Of a DNA stretch of 64,000 bases, positions 36,860 to 45,700 are shown in pieces. The position numbers and the translations under genes were made by a program. Each line of letters starts with the position of its first letter. Position 1 is the first letter of the stretch. The stretch covers positions 62,001 through 126,000 of the forward strand of contig JAEUHG010000131.1 of the NCBI GenBank assembly GCA_016795425.1, in the 5' to 3' direction. This DNA is from Verrucomicrobiales bacterium (GTDB lineage: Bacteria > Verrucomicrobiota > Verrucomicrobiia > Limisphaerales > CAIMTB01). The notes beneath the pieces are model-generated. The model ran no database searches, was not told the DNA's origin, and saw only the letters and a program-made list of their open reading frames with translations.

Positions 36860-38041
36860 ATGAACCGGACCGGAGGCAATCGACGCATCACTCGCAGACT
36901 GGCGATGGTGGCCACAGCCCTGGGGCTGTGGGGAGCCCTGGTTCTGCTGTTTGCCGCTCCTCTTGCATTGTCCCGGCCCCCTCTTCCCTGGCGGGAAGCG
37001 GTGAGCTTCGGAGCCTCCTTTTGGGCGCTTTGGCTGTTGTTCCTGCCGGTCGCGGCGTGGCTCTCTTTCCGCTTTCCCATCGAGCGAAGGAGACTCCTGC
37101 GCCATCTGGGCCTTCATCTCCTGGCCTGCTTGCTCATCGCGGCCTCCAGCCGGGCCACCTTTCGCGCAGTTTCCAATACGTTTCCTCGCGCCTCGCGCCC
37201 GGAGGCGTCACGAGCGCCCGGACCACCGCCGGGCTCGAAGACGGACCGACTGGGGCCGCCCGGAGGGTTCGGCGTGTTTATCGGGCTCCGCTCCGCACTG
37301 GACGTTCTCGTCTATTGGTCGTTGGTGGGGGTTTGCCAGGCCATTACGAACTTTCGAAGCTCCCAGGAGCGGGGACGGCGCGCGGCCGAATTGGAGGCCA
37401 GGCTCAACCGCGCCAAACTGCAGGCGCTGCGCGTGCAGATTAACCCGCATTTCCTTTTCAACACCCTCAACTCGATTGCCGCCTTGGTTTACGTCAATCC
37501 ACGGGCGGCGGACGAGATGCTGGGCGACTTAAGCGCGCTGCTGCGCCGGTCTCTTGATTCGATGGAGGACCAGGAGGTGACCCTGGCCCAGGAACTCGAT
37601 TTCGTCGGCGTCTATCTCGCCATCGAACAAAAGCGCTTTGGCGGACGTCTTCAATTGGAACAAATCGTTCCCGACGACCTCAGGAAGGCACTGGTTCCAG
37701 CTCTGCTGCTTCAGCCCCTGGTCGAGAACGCCGTCCGCCACGGCATCGAACCCCAACGCGGACCCGGACTCATTTCGATCGAGGCCAAACGGGAAGACCA
37801 TCATCTTCACCTCGTGGTCCGGGACAACGGCCGGGGGTTGAAGGTCGCGGATGTCAACGGCTCCGTCCGAGCCGGTATCGGACTCGCCAACACGCAGGCG
37901 AGGCTTCAGGGCCTCTACGGCCCGAGCCAAAGGTTCTCCTTTGGCAAGGCCGAACCCCAAGGCTGGCGCGTCGATATCCATCTCCCCTTTCACCTGGAGC
38001 CGGTACCGATCTCGACCGCAGCAAACGACCCCGCTGCATGA
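36860..38041 (+). CDS. LytS/YehU-type sensor histidine kinase
   Basis: The 393-residue protein has four hydrophobic segments in the first 165 residues, then a short coiled linker. The His_kinase domain contains QINPHFLFNTLNSI (phospho-acceptor His197) and a terminal ATPase with LVENAVRHGI and DNGRGL boxes. It belongs to the class that signals to LytTR response regulators, and that gene follows with a 4-base ATGA overlap. ATG 36860 is chosen for distance to the first helix; ATG 36806 is in frame and possible. The stimulus is unknown. Confidence 0.92.
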   Translation: MNRTGGNRRITRRLAMVATALGLWGALVLLFAAPLALSRPPLPWREAVSFGASFWALWLLFLPVAAWLSFRFPIERRRLLRHLGLHLLACLLIAASSRATFRAVSNTFPRASRPEASRAPGPPPGSKTDRLGPPGGFGVFIGLRSALDVLVYWSLVGVCQAITNFRSSQERGRRAAELEARLNRAKLQALRVQINPHFLFNTLNSIAALVYVNPRAADEMLGDLSALLRRSLDSMEDQEVTLAQELDFVGVYLAIEQKRFGGRLQLEQIVPDDLRKALVPALLLQPLVENAVRHGIEPQRGPGLISIEAKREDHHLHLVVRDNGRGLKVADVNGSVRAGIGLANTQARLQGLYGPSQRFSFGKAEPQGWRVDIHLPFHLEPVPISTAANDPAA

Positions 38042-38799
38042 AGATCCAAGCGCTCATCGTGGATGACGAACCGTTGGCCAGGCAGCGTGTGCGTCTGCTC
38101 TTGGACGAAGAACCGGACGTCGAGGTCGTTGGTGAATGCAGCGATGGTTTCGAAGCGCTGGACCAAATCCAGACCACCAAACCTGACCTGGTCTTTCTCG
38201 ACGTGCAGATGCCGGACATGGACGGGTTCGAGGTGCTGCGCCGTGTTCCGCAAGCCTTGCTACCCGTGGTCATCTTCACCACAGCCTACAACCAGCACGC
38301 GCTGCGGGCGTTCGAGGTGAATGCGCGGGATTACCTCCTCAAACCGTTCAAGCCCGCGCGTTTCAAGGAGGCCGTCCAACGGGCACGGGAACTGATCGCC
38401 AACCAACACGCCGGCGTCGCCGCCCGCGGACTGCTGGCCCTCCTGGGGCAGACGCCGACACCCGCAGGTCAGCTGACCCGATTGGCGATCAAAACCCCGG
38501 GCAAAGTGACCTTTGTCGAGTTGGACCAGATCCAGTCGATCGAGGCCGCCGGAAAATACGCCGTCGTGCAGGTGGGTAAGGAAAGTCATGCCCTGCGCGA
38601 GACCATGAGTTCCTTGGAGTCCCATCTTCCCCCGCAACGATTCTTGCGCATCAGCCGCTCGGTCATCGTCAACATCGACCAGATCCAGGAGCTTCAACCG
38701 ATGTTCAAAGGAGAGAACCTGGTGGTGTTGAAGAACGGCAAAAGCTATCCCACCACCCGTCCGATTCGCGAAATCCAACAGATCCTGGAGTTCCGATAG
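38038..38799 (+). CDS. LytTR-family response regulator
   Basis: The 253-residue protein has a receiver domain with phospho-acceptor Asp55 (LVFLDVQMPD), the acidic pair DD at 9-10 and Lys102 (LLKPFKP). It is followed by a LytTR DNA-binding domain from about residue 145 (FVELDQIQSIEAAGKYAVV, FLRISRSVIVNI). It partners the kinase just upstream, with which it overlaps by ATGA. Direct targets cannot be deduced; no tandem LytTR sites were recognised near the flanking genes. Confidence 0.94.
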   Translation: MKIQALIVDDEPLARQRVRLLLDEEPDVEVVGECSDGFEALDQIQTTKPDLVFLDVQMPDMDGFEVLRRVPQALLPVVIFTTAYNQHALRAFEVNARDYLLKPFKPARFKEAVQRARELIANQHAGVAARGLLALLGQTPTPAGQLTRLAIKTPGKVTFVELDQIQSIEAAGKYAVVQVGKESHALRETMSSLESHLPPQRFLRISRSVIVNIDQIQELQPMFKGENLVVLKNGKSYPTTRPIREIQQILEFR

Positions 38800-39020
38800 C
38801 CTCCTCGACTTCCCTGCCTCGAAACGGTCCCAAACCTATGCTCGGGCGGCGCCCCGTCGGGCCTTGTCGTCTCGGTCAGGGATCCGGTTCATTCCGTCTT
38901 GCCTGGGCTTCGCACCCGAATTCCCGACATTCGTTCCAAACCGAGGGCCAACTCCCGGAAATCCACGCACACTCCGGTGACGACAGTGAAATTGAATCCT
39001 CAGTCGAAAAGCAAAAGTCC

Positions 39021-39329
39021 ATGAGAAGGAAACCTCTCCTCCTGGTAGTCGCAGCGGTCCTCGCCGCTGGTGGATGGTGGCTCGCCCGGTCGTCCTGGCG
39101 CCGTTCAACGCCGCACGAGTCGACCCTGGGCGTCGCCGCTCAAGAATCGCCACGAGCGAAGAACGGCACCGGTCCAGGCGTAGACGGTGGGCAGGATGTC
39201 AGGATCGATCATGTCCAACCCACCCCGGGCCACACGATCCGTCCTCCCGATCCGTCTCGGCGCTTCACCGACTTCACTCCTGAACAGCGAGTCGAGTTCG
39301 CGAGAAGGGGACACGGCCCAGGCGGCTAA
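39021..39329 (+). CDS. Small exported or membrane-anchored hypothetical protein
   Basis: A 102-residue product starts MRRKPLLLVVAAVLAAGGWWLAR, a signal peptide or single membrane anchor. A polar Pro/Gly-rich tail follows, with RFTDFTPEQRVEFARRGHG at the end. No domain is recognised. It lies 37 bases before a pseudopilin gene on the same strand and may be its operon partner. The longer open frame from 38838 would place the hydrophobic segment in the middle, so ATG 39021 is preferred. Confidence 0.6.
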   Translation: MRRKPLLLVVAAVLAAGGWWLARSSWRRSTPHESTLGVAAQESPRAKNGTGPGVDGGQDVRIDHVQPTPGHTIRPPDPSRRFTDFTPEQRVEFARRGHGPGG

Positions 39330-39366
39330 ACATCGACAGCGCCACCCGACAATCCCCGACGACCAA

Positions 39367-40053
39367 ATGACGATCCCGTTTATGAATTTGAGAACCAGCC
39401 ATCTCGAGGCGAACCGCCGAGCAGGAGGGCGCGGTCCATCGACTCTCCAGCCTCCTCGCCGCGCCTTTACACTCATCGAATTGCTGCTGGTCATCGCCAT
39501 CATCGGAATCCTGGCGAGCTTGCTCCTGCCCTCCTTGGGTCGAGCCAAGGCCCAAGCCTATAACGCAGCCTGCCTGAACAACCTCCGGCAACTGGGAATC
39601 GCCACCCGCCTGTATGCCGACGATTACCAGGACCGATTGCCGAGTGCGGAGATCCTGCCCTCCCAGCCCGTTGACCCCCAACATCCGTTGCCGCGCATCT
39701 GCGATGTTCTGGCGAGTTACGCGGGCAAGGCCGCAGGAACCAACTCGAGCCAGGCGACGGTCTTCAAATGCCCGGTCGACAAAACCGGCCGCTTCGCGGC
39801 CGAAGGCTCGAGTTACGAATGGAACTTCGATCTGAACGGACGGCGCATCGACGAAACGCGAACCGACGGCGCTTTTCTCCTGCTCAAACGCGGGGACATG
39901 TCCGGTGGGATCACGAATTTTGTCCTGACGCTTCCGCCAGGAACGACGCCGCTCCTCCTCGATTATGACGACTTCCACCCCCGCCCGCCCAAACCCGGGA
40001 AGAACGTGGTCTTCATGGACGGACACGTCGCCCCTTTGGAATCCGCCCGGTGA
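39367..40053 (+). CDS. Pseudopilin-like protein
   Basis: A 228-residue protein with a prepilin-like N-terminus. About 32 residues precede AFTLIELLLVIAIIGIL, so the leader is long and the residue before Phe is Ala rather than Gly. The body has LNNLRQLGIA, FKCPVDK and a C-terminal VVFMDGHVAPL, a DG motif akin to the other pseudopilin at 32.4 kb. It is probably a substrate of the prepilin peptidase elsewhere in the genome. The gene follows the small exported protein and precedes glycosyltransferases of the other operon. Confidence 0.85.
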   Translation: MTIPFMNLRTSHLEANRRAGGRGPSTLQPPRRAFTLIELLLVIAIIGILASLLLPSLGRAKAQAYNAACLNNLRQLGIATRLYADDYQDRLPSAEILPSQPVDPQHPLPRICDVLASYAGKAAGTNSSQATVFKCPVDKTGRFAAEGSSYEWNFDLNGRRIDETRTDGAFLLLKRGDMSGGITNFVLTLPPGTTPLLLDYDDFHPRPPKPGKNVVFMDGHVAPLESAR

Positions 40054-40239
40054 CCTGCTCGTAGTGAGGTAAAGGACCTCGTCGCCAACCCAGTGCTGGC
40101 GCAGGGTGAAATGGGCAGTGGGTTGGCCGCCGCGCTCCGCTCTCTACTGCGCGAGCTCCCCGGTCCAAGGAAACCATCACCGCGACGGCACCGCACAACC
40201 GCCCGCGCAACTGGATTGATCGCCCGGCGCGCCTCCGGA

Positions 40240-41385
40240 ATGCTCGTCCGCGCCCTGGCCTCCGCTGTGTCCACCGTCCCGCCAACTCCCGGCTCCCGCC
40301 TCATTCACGCGGGCATCCGACGACTCCTGGTCGTCGACCTGGGCTTTTTGGGAGACACGATCCACTTGCTGCCGGCGCTCGCCGAACTCCGTCGGCACCA
40401 ACCAGGAACAGAGCTGCATGTCGTCACGACCCCGTTGGGAGCAGAAGTGCTGCGACTCACCGCGTGGGTGGATCGGGTCTGGGAATACCCGCTCGGCAAC
40501 CCCAGCCCGCCTTGGTGGCGACATCTCGGACTCCAATGGGAATTGCGTCGGCAGCACTTCGAGGCCGCGTTCAACTTCAGCGGCGCAGACCGCACCTTGT
40601 TCGTCACTGCCGCCGCCGGCATTCCCCTGCGAATCACGCGACAACCGAACCGCGGCTCCTGGTGGCGTCGCCAACTCGCGGGACGCATTCTCCCGCCGCC
40701 GTCCCGCGCCCAACCGGTGTTCGAACAACGCCGCGAACTCCTCGCGCGGGCCGGCTACGAACTGGGAACGGTGGACTTTGGACTGTGCCTTCCGCCCGCC
40801 GATCTGGCATGGGCCGCGGCCGAGATCGGCGGCCAGGCGGTCCACCTTTCCATCAATGCCAGCTCGCCGTTCAAGGAATGGCCCATGGACCGCTGGGTGG
40901 ACTTCACTCGCCAGTTACTCAGGGAGTATTCGGGATGTGTCGTGGCGACGGGTTCAACCCAGCCGCGCGAGCAACTCCGCCTGACCGAACTCCAGCAGCG
41001 CGTCGGTGATCCCCGACTCAAGGTGCCGCGCGCTCCGTTGTCCTTGGCCAGGCTCGCGGCTCTGGTGCAACACTGCACGGTCCATGTCGGAACGGATTCC
41101 GGAGTCACCCATCTCGCGGTGGCCTTGGGCACCCCCACGGTCTCGGTATTCCGCGACTACGCCGGGCTGGTGGAATGGCGACCTCGCGGTCCCAGGGACA
41201 GCGCTGCCATCCGGCCTTGTCGCTGCGTCGATCGCCCAGCCATGGACCCCGCATGCGTCGCGGCAGGGACGGCCGGTTGTCTGGCTGAGATTCCGGCCGG
41301 CGAGATCCTTGCCTTGGTGCGGAACATCCTGGGATCCGGCACGGAAGGTTCGACTGGAGGTTCCCGAGGCGTGACACCAGCATGA
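40240..41385 (+). CDS. GT9-family (heptosyltransferase-like) glycosyltransferase
   Basis: The 381-residue protein is a GT-B fold GT9 enzyme. The N-terminal LLVVDLGFLGDTIHLLPAL block is the acceptor side, and HVGTDSGVTHLAVALGTPTVSVF binds the nucleotide sugar. Such enzymes add heptose to lipopolysaccharide inner core. ATG 40240 is chosen because the preceding open stretch (GTG 40093, ATG 40111) is Arg-rich and not domain-like; those starts are possible. Its stop overlaps the next gene by ATGA, so the two glycosyltransferases form a unit, probably acting on a cell-surface glycan. Confidence 0.88.
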   Translation: MLVRALASAVSTVPPTPGSRLIHAGIRRLLVVDLGFLGDTIHLLPALAELRRHQPGTELHVVTTPLGAEVLRLTAWVDRVWEYPLGNPSPPWWRHLGLQWELRRQHFEAAFNFSGADRTLFVTAAAGIPLRITRQPNRGSWWRRQLAGRILPPPSRAQPVFEQRRELLARAGYELGTVDFGLCLPPADLAWAAAEIGGQAVHLSINASSPFKEWPMDRWVDFTRQLLREYSGCVVATGSTQPREQLRLTELQQRVGDPRLKVPRAPLSLARLAALVQHCTVHVGTDSGVTHLAVALGTPTVSVFRDYAGLVEWRPRGPRDSAAIRPCRCVDRPAMDPACVAAGTAGCLAEIPAGEILALVRNILGSGTEGSTGGSRGVTPA

Positions 41386-42263
41386 GGCGCATGCGCGCGG
41401 GCTCCCCGCAGGCTTCCATCATCATCAGCACCTACAATTGGCCCGCAGCCTTGAGCCTGGTGCTGCGCTCGGCCCTGTCGCAATCGGAGAGCGACTTCGA
41501 ACTGATCATCGCCGATGACGGTTCGAAACCGGAGACGGCGGAGGCGGTGGCGTCGACCCTGGCCGGATCGCCGATCCCGTGGTGCCATGTACGGCAGGAG
41601 GACACCGGTTTCCGGCAGTCCCGCGTGCGCAACCTGGGCGTTCGCCATGCCCGTGGAACCCTGCTCATATTCGTCGACCACGACGTGTTGCTGCACCGGG
41701 ATTTCGTGGCGGACCACCTGCGGTTCAATCGGCCGGAAACGTTCCTCGTCGGGAAGCGGTGCTTCCTGCCGGCCGCCGAATCCGAACGTCTGATCGCGGC
41801 TGGACGACTCGAAGGATCCTGGTGGCCAGCGGCGTGGATGGCGGGCCTGGAGAACCGAAAGAACGCGGTCCACCTGCCGATGATTGGCTCGTGGCTGGCG
41901 CGTCCCAAAACCTTCCAGACCGCGCTGCGCGGCTGCAATCTTTCGGCGCGCCGCGAGGATTTCCTGCGTGTCGACGGTTTCGACGAACTCTATGACGGCG
42001 TCTGGGGCCGCGAGGACTCGGATTTCTGTTATCGCCTGTTCCACACCGGGCGGCGCTGCCGGAATCTGTGGTTCGCGGGGCTGCAGGCGCATCTGCACCA
42101 TCGCACCGTGAAACGCACCCAACGGGATCATCTCGACGACGAGTTGGACCGCATGCGCGCCGAGCGCCGCGAACGCGCCGTGCGTGGCTTCTCCCAAATG
42201 GACGGCGAAGGCCGCATCGTCGCGTGCTCGGCGGAATTCAGGGAGCAGACGGCGACGGGATAG
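41382..42263 (+). CDS. GT2-family glycosyltransferase
   Basis: The 293-residue protein starts with a classic GT-A opening (ASIIISTYNWPAAL), has the nucleotide-binding ADDGS and a DHD metal motif (FVDHDVLLH), and a GREDSDFCYRLF segment with the catalytic ED. It acts on nucleotide sugars in the cytoplasm. It overlaps the GT9 gene by four bases and is the last gene of the plus-strand unit. Its end faces the aryl-polyene cluster tail. Confidence 0.9.
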   Translation: MRRMRAGSPQASIIISTYNWPAALSLVLRSALSQSESDFELIIADDGSKPETAEAVASTLAGSPIPWCHVRQEDTGFRQSRVRNLGVRHARGTLLIFVDHDVLLHRDFVADHLRFNRPETFLVGKRCFLPAAESERLIAAGRLEGSWWPAAWMAGLENRKNAVHLPMIGSWLARPKTFQTALRGCNLSARREDFLRVDGFDELYDGVWGREDSDFCYRLFHTGRRCRNLWFAGLQAHLHHRTVKRTQRDHLDDELDRMRAERRERAVRGFSQMDGEGRIVACSAEFREQTATG

Positions 42264-42277
42264 GTGGTGGAGCAGCG

Positions 42278-42394
42278 GTGGCGAAGCAGCGAGCCGGCGA
42301 TATAGCGGACACCGTCTTCATCAATGCCACCGTCATCACCATCCATAACGCCTCGCCGCGGGCCGAAGCCTCAGCAGTCAAGGAGGGCAACATT
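42278..42394 (+). pseudogene. N-terminal stub of a YtcJ-like amidohydrolase
   Basis: A GTG at 42278 opens a frame reading ADTVFINATVITIHNASPRA then EASAVKEGNI, which matches the usual start of YtcJ-type metal-dependent hydrolases (AD-FINAxVITM-PRAEAVAVKDGxI). After about 39 residues the similarity ends abruptly and the frame runs into the convergent gene. It is probably a deletion remnant in the gap between the two gene blocks. Confidence 0.5.
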
Positions 42395-42425
42395 CATGTG
42401 ACGGTGTTGGCGCCACCCGCCGGAA

Positions 42426-43277
42426 CTACCGCCGGTCCCCCGTGGATATTCGTCGAGTTGCCTCCACACCGAGGTTCTCCCAGGTCGTTCCGGCATCCAA
42501 AGCGCGCAAGTGCCCGGCCATATCCCGGTAAACACGGTCACTTAGTTCCCCAGGGTTCTCGTCGGGTTTCATCAGAATAGGTTCGAGAAACCGAATCCGA
42601 TAACGGTTTGGTCGGACGGGAAAGAAGCTGCCCGGCAGTTTGGCCATGAAGGGTTCGGTGGAGTGAATCAGGATCGGCACCACCGGCACTCCCGATTCCA
42701 CCGCCAGGTCGAAGGCCAGTCGATTGAACCGCTGCAACCGGCCGTTGCGCGCCCGCGTTCCCTCGGGGAACACCAGCAACCGGCGCCCCTGGGCCAGCAG
42801 CCGCCGGCTCTTCTCCACCGAAGCCGCCACCGATTGCACCGAGTTCCGGTCCACGCTCACCAAGTCAAAATGCCGCGCCAACATCGCGTACATCGGCTGT
42901 TTGGTGTCCCGCGCCTTGATCACCACGCCGGTTCCCGGCGCCAATCCAAGCAGCAGCAGACCGTCCATGAACCCGCGATGGTTGGCGACCCACACCGAGG
43001 GCCCGATCGAAACCGCCTGCTCCAATCCCTGAATCTCCGTTACCCGGTAGATCCCCAGCAACGGCAACCAACCCCGCGTGAAGAAAGCCAGGAACCGGTG
43101 CGTTACCGTGCGCAAAACCTGGTGCCGTCGACGGGGAAACGGCGCCAGCACCACGAGCAGCGGAATCCCTGCGACGACGAAGATGACCGTCGACAGGAAG
43201 TAGCTGGCGTATCCCGCGCAGAACCGCAGCACCACCCACGGATGGCGCAGCATCAACCCGCCCATGCTCATGCTCAT
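42426..43277 (-). CDS. PlsC-like 1-acyl-glycerol-3-phosphate acyltransferase
   Basis: The 283-residue product has an N-terminal membrane segment (YASYFLSTVIFVVAGIPLLVVL) and the LPLAT motifs NHRGFMD (HX4D) and FPEGTRARNG. It transfers acyl chains onto lipids or, in aryl-polyene clusters, the polyene acid onto a lipid; this is family knowledge. It starts at ATG 43277, overlapping the C45 gene's stop (ATGA); a triple repeat MSMSM at the start gives three possible starts. It is the last gene of the cluster. The upstream open frame of 78 residues is a shadow of the C45 gene. Confidence 0.88.
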   Translation of the reverse strand: MSMSMGGLMLRHPWVVLRFCAGYASYFLSTVIFVVAGIPLLVVLAPFPRRRHQVLRTVTHRFLAFFTRGWLPLLGIYRVTEIQGLEQAVSIGPSVWVANHRGFMDGLLLLGLAPGTGVVIKARDTKQPMYAMLARHFDLVSVDRNSVQSVAASVEKSRRLLAQGRRLLVFPEGTRARNGRLQRFNRLAFDLAVESGVPVVPILIHSTEPFMAKLPGSFFPVRPNRYRIRFLEPILMKPDENPGELSDRVYRDMAGHLRALDAGTTWENLGVEATRRISTGDRR

Positions 43278-44953
43278 GGAGCGGCGGCCGCCTTGGCCGC
43301 CAATTCCTCTATCTTGCGACGCTCGTTGCCCATCGCCGGTCTCCCCGTCAGAGCCCGCTCGCAAGCCTCCAACGTCCGCGCCCGATCGCCGCCCGCCCAC
43401 CAAGTCTCCGCCATCAACCAGGCGTTCTGGTAGAATCCCGGATTGCTCTTCTCCGCCTCCTCGGCACACGCCCTGGCCCGTTCGAAATCCCCTGACTTCA
43501 AAGCGCGCCAACCTTCCGACAGCTTGGCCAACGCCTCGCGATAGCGGCGGTGCTCGCCCGAGGCCAGCATCGGATCCTCCGGCAGAATCCGTTCTGGCAT
43601 TCGTCGCTCCGGCTGCCCCACGTCAAAGGCGATGTAGCGACCCAGCTGATGCGGCGGCGACGAGGCCCACAAGATTCCGTCGGTCAGATCCATGATCACC
43701 GAATGTGTGGCGATGAGCGGGTTCAGCGACGACCGATGCCCGTTCCCCGCGAACGCGCCCCCCGGCAATTTGCGGTCGCGCAGAATCACCGCCGTTCGCG
43801 CCGCATTCACCACACCGCCGTCCTCCCGCAGGAGTTCGGTCAGCCGATCGAACCGCGCCACCGAAGTATCGGTGTCTCGATAGGATAGGTTGATCGGATC
43901 GGCCGCCAGTTCGGTGGTGAGGTAATGATTGGCGCATACCAGCGTCTCGTCCGTCGTTGCCGGCTCCCGCACCGCCATGCGTTCCGGTGTCTTCTCCACC
44001 ACCACAAATCTCCCGTCGGTCCGGCTGCCGACAAGGAACAACGCCGACACGAAGACCTGCCGACGACGGATGATTTCCACGGCTTCCTCGATGGAGCGCG
44101 CTTCCTGCAGCACCTCGCGCGCCACCAGGCAGGTGGGGGTCGCGGCCGAACCCGGCAGGTGCGACGGCGCGCCATTCAGGGTCACCGAGATCCCGGCGCG
44201 GTTCATTCCCGAGACGCAACCGGCCATGCCCGCCCAGGCCAGGGACACGAAGGGAATCCCGCGGTCAGGCTCACAGAAGATAACCACGCGATCCTCGTCG
44301 AACACCGGATCCGCCTCCCAATCGAAGTTGCGCCCGGTGAGCAGATGCCCGCCAGCTGAGCGTGATCCCCAGACCCCGAACGACGTGCAGCCTCCTCGAA
44401 GAAGCGGGCTGTTCATCAGCATGTACGAGATATCCTGCGCCCCGTGATAGTTCACGATCCGATTGAAGTACGGTCCCATCTCGGGATGCCGATCCGGGCA
44501 GCCGCTGGCGATGCCAAACATTTCCATCTGCAGGTCGGGACTGATATGCGGCAGCTGGTTGCGGTTCTTGTAGGTGACCACGAACTTCAGCAGGAATTGC
44601 GTCCAGCGGTAGGGCGCCACACGCTGCATCAGTTGCCGGACGGATTCCTCCTGGCGATGGATCCATCGCTGGGTCAACACGCCATTGGCATAGCCCATTT
44701 CGAAGGGCGTGCCGGCCAGGTAGAGCACGGTCAATCCGTCGCGTGTCTCGCGCCAACTGCGACCCAGCACCTCCCGATCCCCGCGTGATTCGGGTGTGAG
44801 CCGCGTGATTGCCGGCAATTCCCCCAAGGCCGGCGGACGCGCCACCCAATACGCCATCAGGCCCAGCATCGTGACCCAAACAAGCCCGACCAACACTCCC
44901 AGGATCAATGCCGCCCGACCCGCGCGTCGCAGCCATTTTTGCCAGGTCTTCAC
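43274..44953 (-). CDS. C45-family Ntn-hydrolase/acyltransferase
   Basis: The 559-residue protein has an N-terminal membrane anchor (ALILGVLVGLVWVTMLGLMAYWV). Next comes a domain like acyl-CoA:6-aminopenicillanic-acid acyltransferase, with the autoprocessing GGCTSFG cysteine and GGHLLTGRNFDWE. The C-terminal 100 residues are TPR-like helical repeats (ARACAEEAEKSNPGFYQNAWL). It likely acts outside the cytoplasm on acylated compounds. Such genes also occur in flexirubin-type clusters. I start it at GTG 44953, which overlaps the upstream stop by GTGA; ATG 44992 is also in frame. Its exact substrate is unknown. Confidence 0.82.
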   Translation of the reverse strand: MKTWQKWLRRAGRAALILGVLVGLVWVTMLGLMAYWVARPPALGELPAITRLTPESRGDREVLGRSWRETRDGLTVLYLAGTPFEMGYANGVLTQRWIHRQEESVRQLMQRVAPYRWTQFLLKFVVTYKNRNQLPHISPDLQMEMFGIASGCPDRHPEMGPYFNRIVNYHGAQDISYMLMNSPLLRGGCTSFGVWGSRSAGGHLLTGRNFDWEADPVFDEDRVVIFCEPDRGIPFVSLAWAGMAGCVSGMNRAGISVTLNGAPSHLPGSAATPTCLVAREVLQEARSIEEAVEIIRRRQVFVSALFLVGSRTDGRFVVVEKTPERMAVREPATTDETLVCANHYLTTELAADPINLSYRDTDTSVARFDRLTELLREDGGVVNAARTAVILRDRKLPGGAFAGNGHRSSLNPLIATHSVIMDLTDGILWASSPPHQLGRYIAFDVGQPERRMPERILPEDPMLASGEHRRYREALAKLSEGWRALKSGDFERARACAEEAEKSNPGFYQNAWLMAETWWAGGDRARTLEACERALTGRPAMGNERRKIEELAAKAAAAP

Positions 44954-45699
44954 CGACGACCTCCAACCTCGCCGGAACCATCGATGCGCCATTCCGCCGC
45001 CTGCAACGAAAGATGGTAGGCTTCGGCCGAAACCTCGAAGGCGCTTGGAAGTTCCTGCGCCGACCCGCTGACTTGCCGATAGCGCGCCACGCGGGCGTGG
45101 TACAAGCGCCGGCCGTTCCGCGACATCTCCACCGCCTCCCAACGATCACCCTCGGGGGTGAAGGCATAACGCAACATCAGCCCGGTGGTATCAGGCCCAG
45201 CCTGCAACACCACCGATCCATCGGCCAACCGACCGCCGTACGCCAAATGGCGAGGCGTGGCGAAAAGAACCTGCAAATCCCGCGCCACATAGTCTCGACT
45301 CCACTGCTCGCGCAGCAGCGGTGTCACTTTCCGAACCTCGCAGGCGCCATCCTCACCGAGCCGGAGGTCCGTCACGACCCCTAACGCGCTGACCACCGCC
45401 AGATGAAGTCCCTCACCCGGCCTCGCCGTCAGCACCCCATCACAGGTGAATTGTCGTCGCCCGACGGTCACCACCGCTCGTTGCACGCACCGGTAACCGG
45501 CTGGATAGCGATTGGCCAAAGCCTCGCGCGCCTTCACTGCCACCGACAGTTCGGTCACGCGTTCCCCTTGGGCTTCGACGGACCAGGCCGCTGATCGAGA
45601 CGGGGACGTGGCGCAGCCAGAGCCGGCCCAAAGAACCGCCGACAGTGCCGCGACTGCCAACCCCACCCGCTTTCCGACGCTTCTGCAGTGGCTTCCCAT
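44950..45699 (-). CDS. Outer-membrane lipoprotein, DUF3261/LolB-like
   Basis: The 249-residue protein has a lipoprotein signal (LWAGSGC, Cys29). The domain that follows is beta-rich with TVGRRQFTCDGVLTARPGEG and LLREQWSRDYVARDLQVLF, resembling the DUF3261/LolB-like lipoproteins found in aryl-polyene clusters. It is the presumed outer-membrane acceptor for the product carried by the neighbouring LolA-like protein. It starts right after the lolA stop and overlaps the C45 gene. Confidence 0.75.
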   Translation of the reverse strand: MGSHCRSVGKRVGLAVAALSAVLWAGSGCATSPSRSAAWSVEAQGERVTELSVAVKAREALANRYPAGYRCVQRAVVTVGRRQFTCDGVLTARPGEGLHLAVVSALGVVTDLRLGEDGACEVRKVTPLLREQWSRDYVARDLQVLFATPRHLAYGGRLADGSVVLQAGPDTTGLMLRYAFTPEGDRWEAVEMSRNGRRLYHARVARYRQVSGSAQELPSAFEVSAEAYHLSLQAAEWRIDGSGEVGGRR

Positions 45700-45700
45700 T

